A stretch of DNA of 64,000 bases, taken from Mycobacterium sp. 050128 (GTDB lineage Bacteria > Actinomycetota > Actinomycetes > Mycobacteriales > Mycobacteriaceae). Positions within the stretch are counted from its first letter, which is position 1. Each line of letters begins with the position of its first letter. The notes below the pieces were generated by a model. The model saw only the letters and a program-made list of their open reading frames with translations. It made no database searches and was not told where the DNA came from. Position numbers and translations under genes: made by a program. Of the stretch, positions 27,640 through 37,204 are shown in pieces. The DNA is taken from assembly GCF_036409155.1 (NCBI RefSeq), contig NZ_JAZGLW010000002.1, positions 248,001 to 312,000 on the forward strand, given 5' to 3'.

Positions 27640-27702
27640 TTCAGCCCTGGACAATCTCTGTTCATCTGGCGGTCACTTCTGTTCCTCGGGATTCCAATTG
27701 CT
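27640..27702. repeat. Three phased 21-base units upstream of the PE gene
   Basis: On the plus strand, TTCA, TTCA and TTCC begin at 27640, 27661 and 27682, each preceded by CTG and spaced by exactly 21 bases. The first unit (TTCAGCCCTGGACAAT) matches the strong units at 29317 and 29338. The repeats lie about 100 bases before the PE start codon. Confidence 0.4.
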
Positions 27703-27710
27703 CATGGCCG

Positions 27711-28946
27711 TTACCCCGCGGACGGTGGACGGACAAGCACGTTGCGCTTGAACCCGTATTTGTGGGTGAAGCCGGTGGCGGCGCGTCGGCCGGTACCGGT
27801 CATGGGCATGCCTTGCAGGATGCCGTTGTTGGCGGGTCCGGCGGCGCTGGTGGCGTAGTTGACGGTGGTGGCGTGGATGGCCGGTTCTTCGATGGCGGCG
27901 GGTGCCGCACCGGCCCAGGTGTTGGGGACCGAGAGTCCGCCAACCTTGACCGAGGTGGCCAGGTGCGCGGTGGCCGCGACGCCGCCGGGGTGGCCACCGC
28001 CGAGCGCGGCCAAACCTGCGAACTGCGGCGTCGGGTACCACGCACCACTACCACCGGCCGTGGTACCGATACCGAAGGTCAACTGCTGCTGCATCTGGTA
28101 ACCAAAGGCTCCAAGACCCACGCCGAAGTAGGCCTGCAGGCCCTGGCGCAGCGTGTTGAAGAAGCCCGGCGACCAGCCATTGGGGTTGGCCGGTGTCGGG
28201 ATGGTGAACCATCCCTGCCACCAGGGCGGGTCCGCCGCGGCGGCGGCCTGCTGGGGCGCCGCAGCGGCGTTGACCGAGGCTTGTTGGAGTATCTGAGGAA
28301 CCGTGCTGTTGGACGAGGCCAGCTGCGTGCCGGCGTTCGCTGCGGACTGCCCGGATTGGCCCGCCGGCTCGGAGGCCGCTTTCGCCACGGCTTGCGCCTG
28401 ATTGTTTGTCCCATCAAGGCTGGTGGTTTGCGGAGACGACGTGATCGGGGGCACTTCCGCCTCGATCGCCGACGCGGCCGCATAGCTGTACATGGTGACG
28501 GCGTCTTGAGCCCACATCTCCATGTACTGCGCTTCGGTGACCGCGATCGCCGGGGTGTTCTGACCGAAGAAGTTCGTCGCGATCAGGGTCGCCAACAACA
28601 AGCGGTTGGCCGCGATCACCGGCGGGGGCACCGTCGCCATGAACGCGGCTTCGAAAGCCGCGGCGGCCCCCCGGGCCTGGATAGCGGTCTGCTCCGTATC
28701 GGCGGCCATCGTGGCCAGCCAGGTCATGTAAGGAACGACCGCGGTGAGCATTTGCTGCGATGCGGGCCCCATCCACGGTCCGTCGAGCAGCTCGGAAATC
28801 ACCGAGTTGTATCCGTTGGCCGCGATGGCCAGCTCTGCCGAAAGCGCGTCCCAGCCGGCGGCCGCGGCCATCATTGGCCCCGATCCCGGGCCCGCGTACA
28901 TGCGACCGGAATTGATTTCGGGCGGTAACGCTCCGAAGTCGAACAC
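27711..28946 (-). CDS. PPE family protein, SVP subgroup (PPE25-like)
   Basis: A 411-residue PPE protein that begins [20 protein letters not shown] after a GTG start at 28946; GAGGAGG five bases upstream decides this start against an in-frame ATG at 28982. WxG motif [31 protein letters not shown] signature GGLSVPNTW, ending [17 protein letters not shown]. It is the first intact gene of the PE/PPE part of the locus, as PPE25 is in M. tuberculosis. Directly upstream lies a decayed PE gene. Confidence 0.94.
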   Translation of the reverse strand: MFDFGALPPEINSGRMYAGPGSGPMMAAAAGWDALSAELAIAANGYNSVISELLDGPWMGPASQQMLTAVVPYMTWLATMAADTEQTAIQARGAAAAFEAAFMATVPPPVIAANRLLLATLIATNFFGQNTPAIAVTEAQYMEMWAQDAVTMYSYAAASAIEAEVPPITSSPQTTSLDGTNNQAQAVAKAASEPAGQSGQSAANAGTQLASSNSTVPQILQQASVNAAAAPQQAAAAADPPWWQGWFTIPTPANPNGWSPGFFNTLRQGLQAYFGVGLGAFGYQMQQQLTFGIGTTAGGSGAWYPTPQFAGLAALGGGHPGGVAATAHLATSVKVGGLSVPNTWAGAAPAAIEEPAIHATTVNYATSAAGPANNGILQGMPMTGTGRRAATGFTHKYGFKRNVLVRPPSAG

Positions 28947-28956
28947 CGCGTCCTCC

Positions 28957-29194
28957 TCAATTGGCCGGGATTGCGTTGGCAATCTCGGCTATCGCGTAAG
29001 AACCTTTACAAACCATTAGCGGCTGCCTCAGCACCCTGCTATCCCCGGACCGCCGACCCGTTGGAGGCCAGTCGCGTCCATGGGTTAGCAAACCCATGGA
29101 GCAGGCAATCCGGTGGGTCCTGATCCAGTCGTGCGCCATCCCCAGCACGGTGTTCTACCACCATGTTTCCCGGACAGTTGGTCAGGAACGTCAT
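28957..29194 (-). pseudogene. Decayed PE gene upstream of the PPE25-like gene
   Basis: The ATG at 29194 opens MTFLTNCPGNM, comparable to MSFVTTQPEAL. In another frame the sequence ends LMVCKGSYAIAEIANAIPAN, which aligns over 20 residues with LSMSSGSYAATEAANAAAAG, and keeps the YxxxE motif. The total is 238 bases against 300 for an intact gene, so there has been a deletion and a frameshift. Its stop is ten bases before the PPE start, the spacing of a normal PE-PPE pair. Confidence 0.75.
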
Positions 29195-29314
29195 GCCCAT
29201 CCTGCCTCGATTACCCCCACTACCAGCAACCAAGCGACAGCTCACTTGGGCTGAACTGCCGCTCGAGGAAGACATTAATGGCTTATACCCCTGCCGCCGA
29301 CCGGCGAAGCCAAT

Positions 29315-29400
29315 TATTCACACCAGGCCAACCATTGTTCACTCCCGGCCAACTGGCGTTCATTTGCAGCGGCTGGCTGTTTACCCGGGGTTCGCCTGCC
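29315..29400. repeat. Four phased 21-base units upstream of the decayed PE gene
   Basis: TTCA, TTCA, TTCA and TTTA begin at 29317, 29338, 29359 and 29380. The first two are strong copies of TTCAnnCCnGGCCAAC, the others are weak. A spacing of 21 bases is two helical turns, so any bound proteins would lie on one face. Together with the repeats at 27640 they may be binding sites that control PE/PPE transcription. Confidence 0.45.
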
Positions 29401-29428
29401 TGTTTAGGATCGGACGTCGCCGGCGGCG

Positions 29429-29689
<261 letters not shown>

Positions 29690-29764
29690 TCAATCGCTCT
29701 GAATTCTAGAAGATTGTTCCACGCTCGCGGACAGCCAGTTCCACGGTCCACCAGCCGGATTGGA

Positions 29765-29783
29765 GCACGTGCGACACACGTGC
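29765..29783. promoter_or_regulatory. Palindromic operator candidate between ferredoxin and cyp143
   Basis: GCACGTG-CGACA-CACGTGC is a perfect 7-bp inverted repeat with a five-base spacer in the middle of the divergent region. It has the shape of a dimeric repressor site and could control both genes. No regulator gene lies adjacent. Confidence 0.5.
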
Positions 29784-29865
29784 GATATTGATGTGCCACC
29801 GAAAATCCGGCGGCGGCATCGTTGCAAGCACGGCCTGGCCGAGTCGGGCACCGGGAACGAAATAG

Positions 29866-31065
<1,200 letters not shown>

Positions 31066-31107
31066 CCGCGGTCGACCCGCGGCACGCCCAACTCAGCGGC
31101 TGCTGTC

Positions 31108-34100
31108 CTACTTGTTGACTTCGGTTGCGGCCACCTGGACGAACACACCGGTGTCCTCGGCCATCAACAGGCCTCGACCACGGGGCAGCGGGCCACCCTT
31201 CATCTTGCCGCGGATGAAGCCCTCGTCCGGGTCGGCGTCCATCACCAGCAGTGGCGTGTTCGCCTGGTGCAGGGCCCGCAGAATCGGGTCGCTGCCCGCC
31301 GACGACCAACCACCGAACGTCCGGGTGACGAGAACATGCAGACCGACGTCGGCAGCCCGGGTCACCCACGGGGCGATCTGGTGCAGCGGCGAATCGAAGC
31401 CGGGCGGCAGCTGCTGGACGTCATCGACGATCAGGAAGATCTCCGGACCGCTCCACCACGACCGCGACAGCAGCTCCTGGGCGGATAGCCCCGGCGGAGG
31501 CTGACGAGCCGCCAGGACCGCGGCCAGTTCGCCCACCAGCGCCTGCACACCGTCGAGGTTGTAGGCGAACTTCTCCACATACTCGGTGCCCAGGACCGTC
31601 AGCAGCTGGCGACGCGGGTCGACCAGCCAGACCTGCGCCGAGGGCGTGCCCTCCGGCGGCGTCGGTGCGGTCGTCGAGCCCGGGACATACAGCCGGCCGA
31701 TCTCGGACATGATCGTGGCCAGCGTCGTGGTACGCCCACACTCGCGTCGGCCCGTCACCATCAAGTGCGCGTTGTCGTTGAAGTTCAGGTAGACCGGCGC
31801 CAGGTCCAATTCCGAGATGGCCCAGGCGATTCCGCCGACGCCAACACCCTGGCGGTGGTCGCGGGCAGCCAGCTCCCGCACCTGCTCCACACCGAACCGT
31901 GCCGGCAGGCGGCGCACCGGAGGCGCCTGGCCGCTCGCGAGCCGGCTGACGGCCGCGACCACGCTGTCGGACTCGAAGATCTTGTTGGGGGTGTTGGCCA
32001 GCGCGGGCCGGGCCACCAACGTGTGCAGGCCCGCTTGCGGGTCGCTGTCGAGTCGGACGTAGTTGACGGCGACCATGCCGCGCCCCGGCTTGACCGGGAC
32101 ATCCTTGGCGAACCGGGACCGCACCAGCTTGGCGTCTTCGACCGCGGCCAGGCGCAGCTCGACGCGGGACCCGAACCCGCTGCGCACCGGCGGCCGCAGC
32201 TCGGATTCGCGATCGGCGGTGACCACGACGTGCACCCCGAACGATGGGCCCTGGTTGATGATCTGGTTCACCTGCTCGATCAGGACCTCGTTTTCCTCGG
32301 CGAGCGCGCGGTAGTTGTCGATCACCAGGTAGACGTCGCCGAAGCCGTCGTTGGGCACCGGGCCGGCCTCGCCACCGAACTTGCGGCGCCGGAACACGTC
32401 CATCGAGGCGATTCCGTACTCGAGGAAGCTGCGCTTGCGCTCGCGTACCAGCGCCAGCAGTTCGGCCACCGTCCGGCGGACACCGTAAGGATCGGTCGGA
32501 CCGGCCACCTCACCCACGTGCGGCAGACGCGCGACCGTGGTCAACGCGGTACTGCTGTAGGCCAGGCAGTAGAACTGGATCTGCTCGGGGGTGTGGGTCA
32601 GCGCGGCCGAGCAGATCAGCGTCTGCAGAGCCGTGGTCTTGCCCGCACCACCGGCACCCAGGATCAAGACGTTGGCGCCCGGCCCGGAGGTGTCCACGGT
32701 CCACGGCGGCTGGTCGTGCTTGAACGGCCGGTCGATGATCCCGATCGGGAACACCAGATCCTTCGCCGAGCCGTAGTCCTGGTCCCAGGGACGGCCGAGG
32801 AACCGGTTGACCAGTTCGTCGATCGCGACGGGCTGGGTCAACGGCGGCTGCCACAACCGGTACGGCTCGAAGTCGATCTTGCGGAGCTGGTTGATGATCT
32901 CCGTGCCGACCTTCGGCGTCCTGATGCCTTCGTCGTCTTCCTCTTCGCTCTCGGCGCCGTCGGCCTCGAGCACCTCGCCGTTGCCCAGGATCGGCGCCGG
33001 GTCGATGTCCGGCCCCCCGACGCTGACCTCGAGCGGGGTGAACGAGTTGGTAAACAGCTGCGGGCGAATGTAATCGATGCTGTGCACCAGCACCGGCGCT
33101 TCGTCGCCGTCGATGGTGATCCCGCGGGAGTAGTAGTCACGCCACAGGAACTCCGCCTGGAAGCGGACGATGTCCTCGAGGCTGCGACGGAAGTAACCCA
33201 GACCGGCCTGCGCGGGCAGGTTTACGGCGTTGGGCACGCCGGCGGCCTGCGCGGCTCCGGCGGTACGCGCTTTCAGCACCAAGCGGTAACCCATGTTCTC
33301 CATGAGCTTTTCGGCGCGGCTCTCGATGGTCTGCGAGGCCATCATCAGGTGGATCCAGTAGGCGCGTCCCTGCCGGCCGATCGAGTCGAGGACGTCGACC
33401 GCGGTCGGCATGATGCGGAACCACTCGTAGAACTCGTCGATAACCACCACGAGCATCGGCAGCGGCGGCATGTCCTGACCGCGGGCACGCATCCTGGAGC
33501 GCACCGAGTTGTACTCCTTGGCGTCGTCGACACCGGCGTTGTCGCAGACCGCCTTGCGGCGGGCGATCTCGCCCCACAGCGCGTCGAGGAAGCGCTCCAT
33601 GAGCGCCTGGTCTTCCTCGAGGTCGGTGATGATCCGCGAGACGTGCGGCACCCCGGCGAACGGCTTAACCGCCGATCCACCCTTGAGGTCGGCCAAGACG
33701 AACTGCAGCTCCTCGGGCGGGTGGGCGAGCATCAGCGACTCGATCACGGTGCGCACCAGTGTCGACTTGCCGGAACCCGTCGTTCCGGACATGACGCCGT
33801 GCGGGCCGTCGCCGCCTTCGTCCAACGACTTCATGTCCAGGAACAGCAGCTCGCCGTTGTCGGAGCGATTGCCGAACGGCACCCGCAGCCGCGAGCGGCC
33901 CATCGTGTCGGTGCGAGCACCCCACAACGCGTCGAAGTCGATGTCGCCGGGATCGTCGACGCCGTAGTAGGCCAAGATGTCCCGCGCGCCGATGTGCGCG
34001 ACGCGTTGGCCGATCTCCTCGTAGGCCTCGGCGAGGCGCCAGTGCGCCATCTTCTGGCTGAACTCCTCCGCCTCGGCGGAGCTGATCTGGTCGGTGAGGG

Positions 34101-35280
34101 CGAAGAACCACGGCTTGTCGTCGATCACCATCCAGGTGTCGCGGTCTCGAGGCAGTGCCTCGATCACGCCCTTGTCGTCGAACCGCAGCGTCCGCTCCGG
34201 GACCGACGTCCACATCGACGCACCGGTCAGGTCGAAGAAGGTCACGCCGTCGACGCCTTCGGCGCTGATCACGTATTCCCATTGCGGGTCAACGACATCG
34301 GCGATGATCACGGTGTGCGGCGTCGGCGTCTGGGCCGACGAGCTGGCGTGGCGAGGCGTGAACGATCCACGGCCGGCGAACAATTCGGCTTGCTCCGCGG
34401 CGAACTCGCGTACCGAGCTGTAGACCATCCGTGCGTTACCAGCCGCGTCCTGACGCCGGGAATCGCCGAAGTGCGGCAGCCACTTGACCCATTCCCATTC
34501 GTCCAGGTCCGAACTGACGACGACCATCTGCACGTGGTCGGGGCCATGGGAGAACGCCAGCTGACAGACGATCGCCCGCATCAATCCCAATACCTGCGGA
34601 CGCTCACCGATCAGCGCATACCAAGGTTCCACGAGCAGCGAAACCATCTTGGGCAGGTTGTAGACCACGCTCTGGTAGCGACCGAATTCCTGAAGCGCCT
34701 TACCGGTCACGGGCTCCAGCTCGATATCGGTCGGCATGTTCTGGGGCTCACCCCAGGTCACCTCGGGACGCGTCATGCCCACGCCGACGCGGACCACACC
34801 GAAGTTGAGGTCCTTACCGTCGGGCTTGCGCTCCCACATCCGCGGGGATCCCACCGCTGCGCTGAGCGTGTCGGGAGCCGGGTGGAACCACCGGTAGTTG
34901 GCGTCCATGCTGTCGGCCGACTCGTGGGCGGTCTCACGCAGCATGTCCAGCATCAGCATGAACTGGGCGCGCATCGAGTCGAGCTTCGGGCGACTCATCT
35001 GCTGCTGGCCCCCGAACCGGCCGCCGAACATCATCATCGCGACACCACCGATCATGAAGATCGGGAAGATCGCGCCCGCGCCGCCGAACACGCGCGAGCC
35101 GCTGCTGAAGACCATGGCGACCATGCCGATCATCAGGCCGATCACCAAAACGCCGACCACGACCAGCCACACCGGCTTGCCCTCTGGCGGCGGAATGCTC
35201 AGCGGTGTTGGCAGGACAATGTTTTCCGGCTTGATGACCGGAGGCTTCTCCGGCGTCGGCCGGGCGAATCCACGCTTCAC
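31108..35280 (-). CDS. eccC5: ESX-5 FtsK/SpoIIIE-type ATPase EccC5
   Basis: A 1390-residue motor of ESX-5. Two membrane helices lie near residues 38-80, followed by a stalk/DUF domain and three ATPase domains. Walker A motifs are GTTGSGKST (about 498) and GAGGAGKTT (about 873); the third, GRRECGRTT (about 1176), lacks the usual lysine and may bind nucleotide only for regulation. The last ATPase domain recognises the C-terminal YxxxD/E signals of substrates. It is one uninterrupted gene. The ATG overlaps the eccB5 stop by four bases. Confidence 0.97.
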   Translation of the reverse strand: MKRGFARPTPEKPPVIKPENIVLPTPLSIPPPEGKPVWLVVVGVLVIGLMIGMVAMVFSSGSRVFGGAGAIFPIFMIGGVAMMMFGGRFGGQQQMSRPKLDSMRAQFMLMLDMLRETAHESADSMDANYRWFHPAPDTLSAAVGSPRMWERKPDGKDLNFGVVRVGVGMTRPEVTWGEPQNMPTDIELEPVTGKALQEFGRYQSVVYNLPKMVSLLVEPWYALIGERPQVLGLMRAIVCQLAFSHGPDHVQMVVVSSDLDEWEWVKWLPHFGDSRRQDAAGNARMVYSSVREFAAEQAELFAGRGSFTPRHASSSAQTPTPHTVIIADVVDPQWEYVISAEGVDGVTFFDLTGASMWTSVPERTLRFDDKGVIEALPRDRDTWMVIDDKPWFFALTDQISSAEAEEFSQKMAHWRLAEAYEEIGQRVAHIGARDILAYYGVDDPGDIDFDALWGARTDTMGRSRLRVPFGNRSDNGELLFLDMKSLDEGGDGPHGVMSGTTGSGKSTLVRTVIESLMLAHPPEELQFVLADLKGGSAVKPFAGVPHVSRIITDLEEDQALMERFLDALWGEIARRKAVCDNAGVDDAKEYNSVRSRMRARGQDMPPLPMLVVVIDEFYEWFRIMPTAVDVLDSIGRQGRAYWIHLMMASQTIESRAEKLMENMGYRLVLKARTAGAAQAAGVPNAVNLPAQAGLGYFRRSLEDIVRFQAEFLWRDYYSRGITIDGDEAPVLVHSIDYIRPQLFTNSFTPLEVSVGGPDIDPAPILGNGEVLEADGAESEEEDDEGIRTPKVGTEIINQLRKIDFEPYRLWQPPLTQPVAIDELVNRFLGRPWDQDYGSAKDLVFPIGIIDRPFKHDQPPWTVDTSGPGANVLILGAGGAGKTTALQTLICSAALTHTPEQIQFYCLAYSSTALTTVARLPHVGEVAGPTDPYGVRRTVAELLALVRERKRSFLEYGIASMDVFRRRKFGGEAGPVPNDGFGDVYLVIDNYRALAEENEVLIEQVNQIINQGPSFGVHVVVTADRESELRPPVRSGFGSRVELRLAAVEDAKLVRSRFAKDVPVKPGRGMVAVNYVRLDSDPQAGLHTLVARPALANTPNKIFESDSVVAAVSRLASGQAPPVRRLPARFGVEQVRELAARDHRQGVGVGGIAWAISELDLAPVYLNFNDNAHLMVTGRRECGRTTTLATIMSEIGRLYVPGSTTAPTPPEGTPSAQVWLVDPRRQLLTVLGTEYVEKFAYNLDGVQALVGELAAVLAARQPPPGLSAQELLSRSWWSGPEIFLIVDDVQQLPPGFDSPLHQIAPWVTRAADVGLHVLVTRTFGGWSSAGSDPILRALHQANTPLLVMDADPDEGFIRGKMKGGPLPRGRGLLMAEDTGVFVQVAATEVNK

Positions 35281-36797
35281 TTCGGTACCACCAACTCTGC
35301 AGGGGACATATCCATCGGGAGGGTGTCGTGCTCGACCAGCGCATCAGCCCGCGACAGCGTCGGGCCCTGCGGAAGGAGCCGGAGCGCGACCCACGGCGCC
35401 AAGCTCGGGTTGGTCTGCAAACCCAACGCCTCACGCACATCGCGGGTGTCGTCGACACCGAATCGGGCGCCGGCATCCGTTACCCACCATAGCGATTCGG
35501 TGGTCTTGGCACCGGGATCGTTGCCGGTGACGGCCACGAAGTTGGCGAAGTTAGGACCGAAGTAGACCTGGTCGGCGGTGCGGCCGGTGGTGTCCGACTT
35601 CACCAGCGACACAATCCTTTTCGACTCGGACTGTGACACCGGGATGGTCGGTCCGGACACGACCTGGATGCGCGCCCGGTTCTCGCCGCTGGTCTTCTCC
35701 CACCACCAGCAGGTCGCCGGGTTCTCCCGCAGGTCGGTGACATTCAACGGGGTGTCCGGATACGACGACAGATCCAGCTTGTTGACCACCGGCATCTTGG
35801 CCAGCGCCGCGGGTTCCACGGTCACCGGCTTGCTGTTGTTGGCACCGCCGGCGTTCTGCATGATCTGCGCGACCAACGGCGGCAGCGTCTGCACCCCTTC
35901 GGGCAGCACCAGCGAATACTGTTGGGGCCCACTGATTTGCGGCGTGACGAGGATCGTCCCCACCGGGCCGGGAGCGTTCGGGAAGGTCGCCGCGCTGCCC
36001 GCGTTCTGCACCTCGGGCACCGTCAACTCGGGGCCCACCGGCAACGCGTCAAACAAGGCGCGGCTCATCGGCTTTGCCATGCTGATCTGTTCCGGCGTCA
36101 AGCCGAGCGGCAACAGCACGGAGCGGTTCGCCGCGTCGATCCGCGATCGGCGTCCTTCCCGGATCACCCAGGTGTCGCCGTTGTAGCTCAACACCACGGC
36201 GTCCGAGCCATTCAATACGTGGCGGCGGTTACTGAGATCGGGCGTGCCGTCGATCACCGTCACGGTCACACCCGAGGGCGCGCCGACGCCGGTCGAGCCG
36301 GCGACGGTGTCGCAGATCAGCCACGACGACAGGGACGGGGTCTTGGGCCCGAAGGTCGACGGTGCGCCGGGGATGCCCACCATCGGGCCACGCGGGATGT
36401 TGGCGATCTGACTGGAGCGCACCAAGTGCGGGTTGTCGGGGCGTCCCGTGATCAACCTGGCCGAGGCCAGGTTCAGCGCCGGGTACAGCTTGTCGCCCAC
36501 CCGGACGTATAGCGCACCGGAGTCGCGGTCGGCGATGATCGGCGAATCCCCCACCTGACCGGCCGGGCTGATGAAGGAGTACAACAGCGCGCCCAGGCAG
36601 ATCACCGCTGCCGCGGAGACCGACGCCACGACGGCCAAGGTCTGGCGCCGTCCCGGCTCGACCTCCATCCGGACCCGCCAGCGGGTCAACGCCATCGAGG
36701 TTCGCCGAGCAAGGAACTGATAGCCGGTCACCTGCGTGCGCGTCGATAGCCCGAGGCCGTACCCCGAGCCGCGCTGCCCGCGACTCTCTTCCGCCAC
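35277..36797 (-). CDS. eccB5: ESX-5 membrane complex component EccB5
   Basis: A 506-residue protein with a short cytosolic N-terminus (STRTQVTGYQFLARRTSMAL), one membrane helix near residues 55-76 (TLAVVASVSAAAVICLGALL) and a large periplasmic part of R1-type repeats. Cysteines in WLICDTVAG and ATCWWWEK probably form the conserved disulfide. It is the first gene of the ESX-5 run and overlaps eccC5 by four bases. The start is a GTG without a strong ribosome site. Confidence 0.96.
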   Translation of the reverse strand: MAEESRGQRGSGYGLGLSTRTQVTGYQFLARRTSMALTRWRVRMEVEPGRRQTLAVVASVSAAAVICLGALLYSFISPAGQVGDSPIIADRDSGALYVRVGDKLYPALNLASARLITGRPDNPHLVRSSQIANIPRGPMVGIPGAPSTFGPKTPSLSSWLICDTVAGSTGVGAPSGVTVTVIDGTPDLSNRRHVLNGSDAVVLSYNGDTWVIREGRRSRIDAANRSVLLPLGLTPEQISMAKPMSRALFDALPVGPELTVPEVQNAGSAATFPNAPGPVGTILVTPQISGPQQYSLVLPEGVQTLPPLVAQIMQNAGGANNSKPVTVEPAALAKMPVVNKLDLSSYPDTPLNVTDLRENPATCWWWEKTSGENRARIQVVSGPTIPVSQSESKRIVSLVKSDTTGRTADQVYFGPNFANFVAVTGNDPGAKTTESLWWVTDAGARFGVDDTRDVREALGLQTNPSLAPWVALRLLPQGPTLSRADALVEHDTLPMDMSPAELVVPK

Positions 36798-37204
36798 TAA
36801 TTCACCATCCGGTCTGTTAGAACGCCTGGACGACGTCCAGCACGCGAATCACATCGATAACCGTAAGCCACCCGCAATGACCTCGCCATGTAGCGCAATG
36901 TGGCGTTCACTTCAAAGCCTCGTCACGTCCATCAATCCGGCCGGCGTCAAACGGCATCGCCAACCCGCCCAGCGCTGGCAAACGCCGCTGAGCTGGCAGT
37001 TTTCACGTTCCCCACTGGATCCCCCGGCCGGACTATTCATCTCTCCATTGGGATCGTAGCCGCGGACGGCCAACCCGTCCTGTCGAGCATGCGCGACCCG
37101 GGCGCTCCGCTGACCTGCTAAGTAATCTCGCGCTGGCAACATCGGCGGCGTTCGTCGCCCGGCTCGCGTCGTGCCAGGCGGGTTTTGGCAGCAAGATGGG
37201 CGGC
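36798..37204. other. Divergent intergenic region eccB5 / malQ
   Basis: About 400 bases without a credible gene on either strand. It must hold the promoter for the ESX-5 genes on the minus strand and that for malQ on the plus strand. I found no confident promoter boxes or palindrome. Confidence 0.5.

Noticed and set aside
31066..31107. CCGCGG repeat between cyp143 and eccC5 as a two-way terminator
   Set aside because: The stem is short and there is no T-run on either side.
31765..35565. Very long open frame (about 1266 codons) on the plus strand opposite eccC5; similar long frames opposite eccA5 (12187-14157) and the PPE genes
   Set aside because: These are shadows of high-GC coding sequence on the other strand. 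Their translations are Arg/His/Gly-rich without any known domain, while the minus-strand proteins are clear family members.
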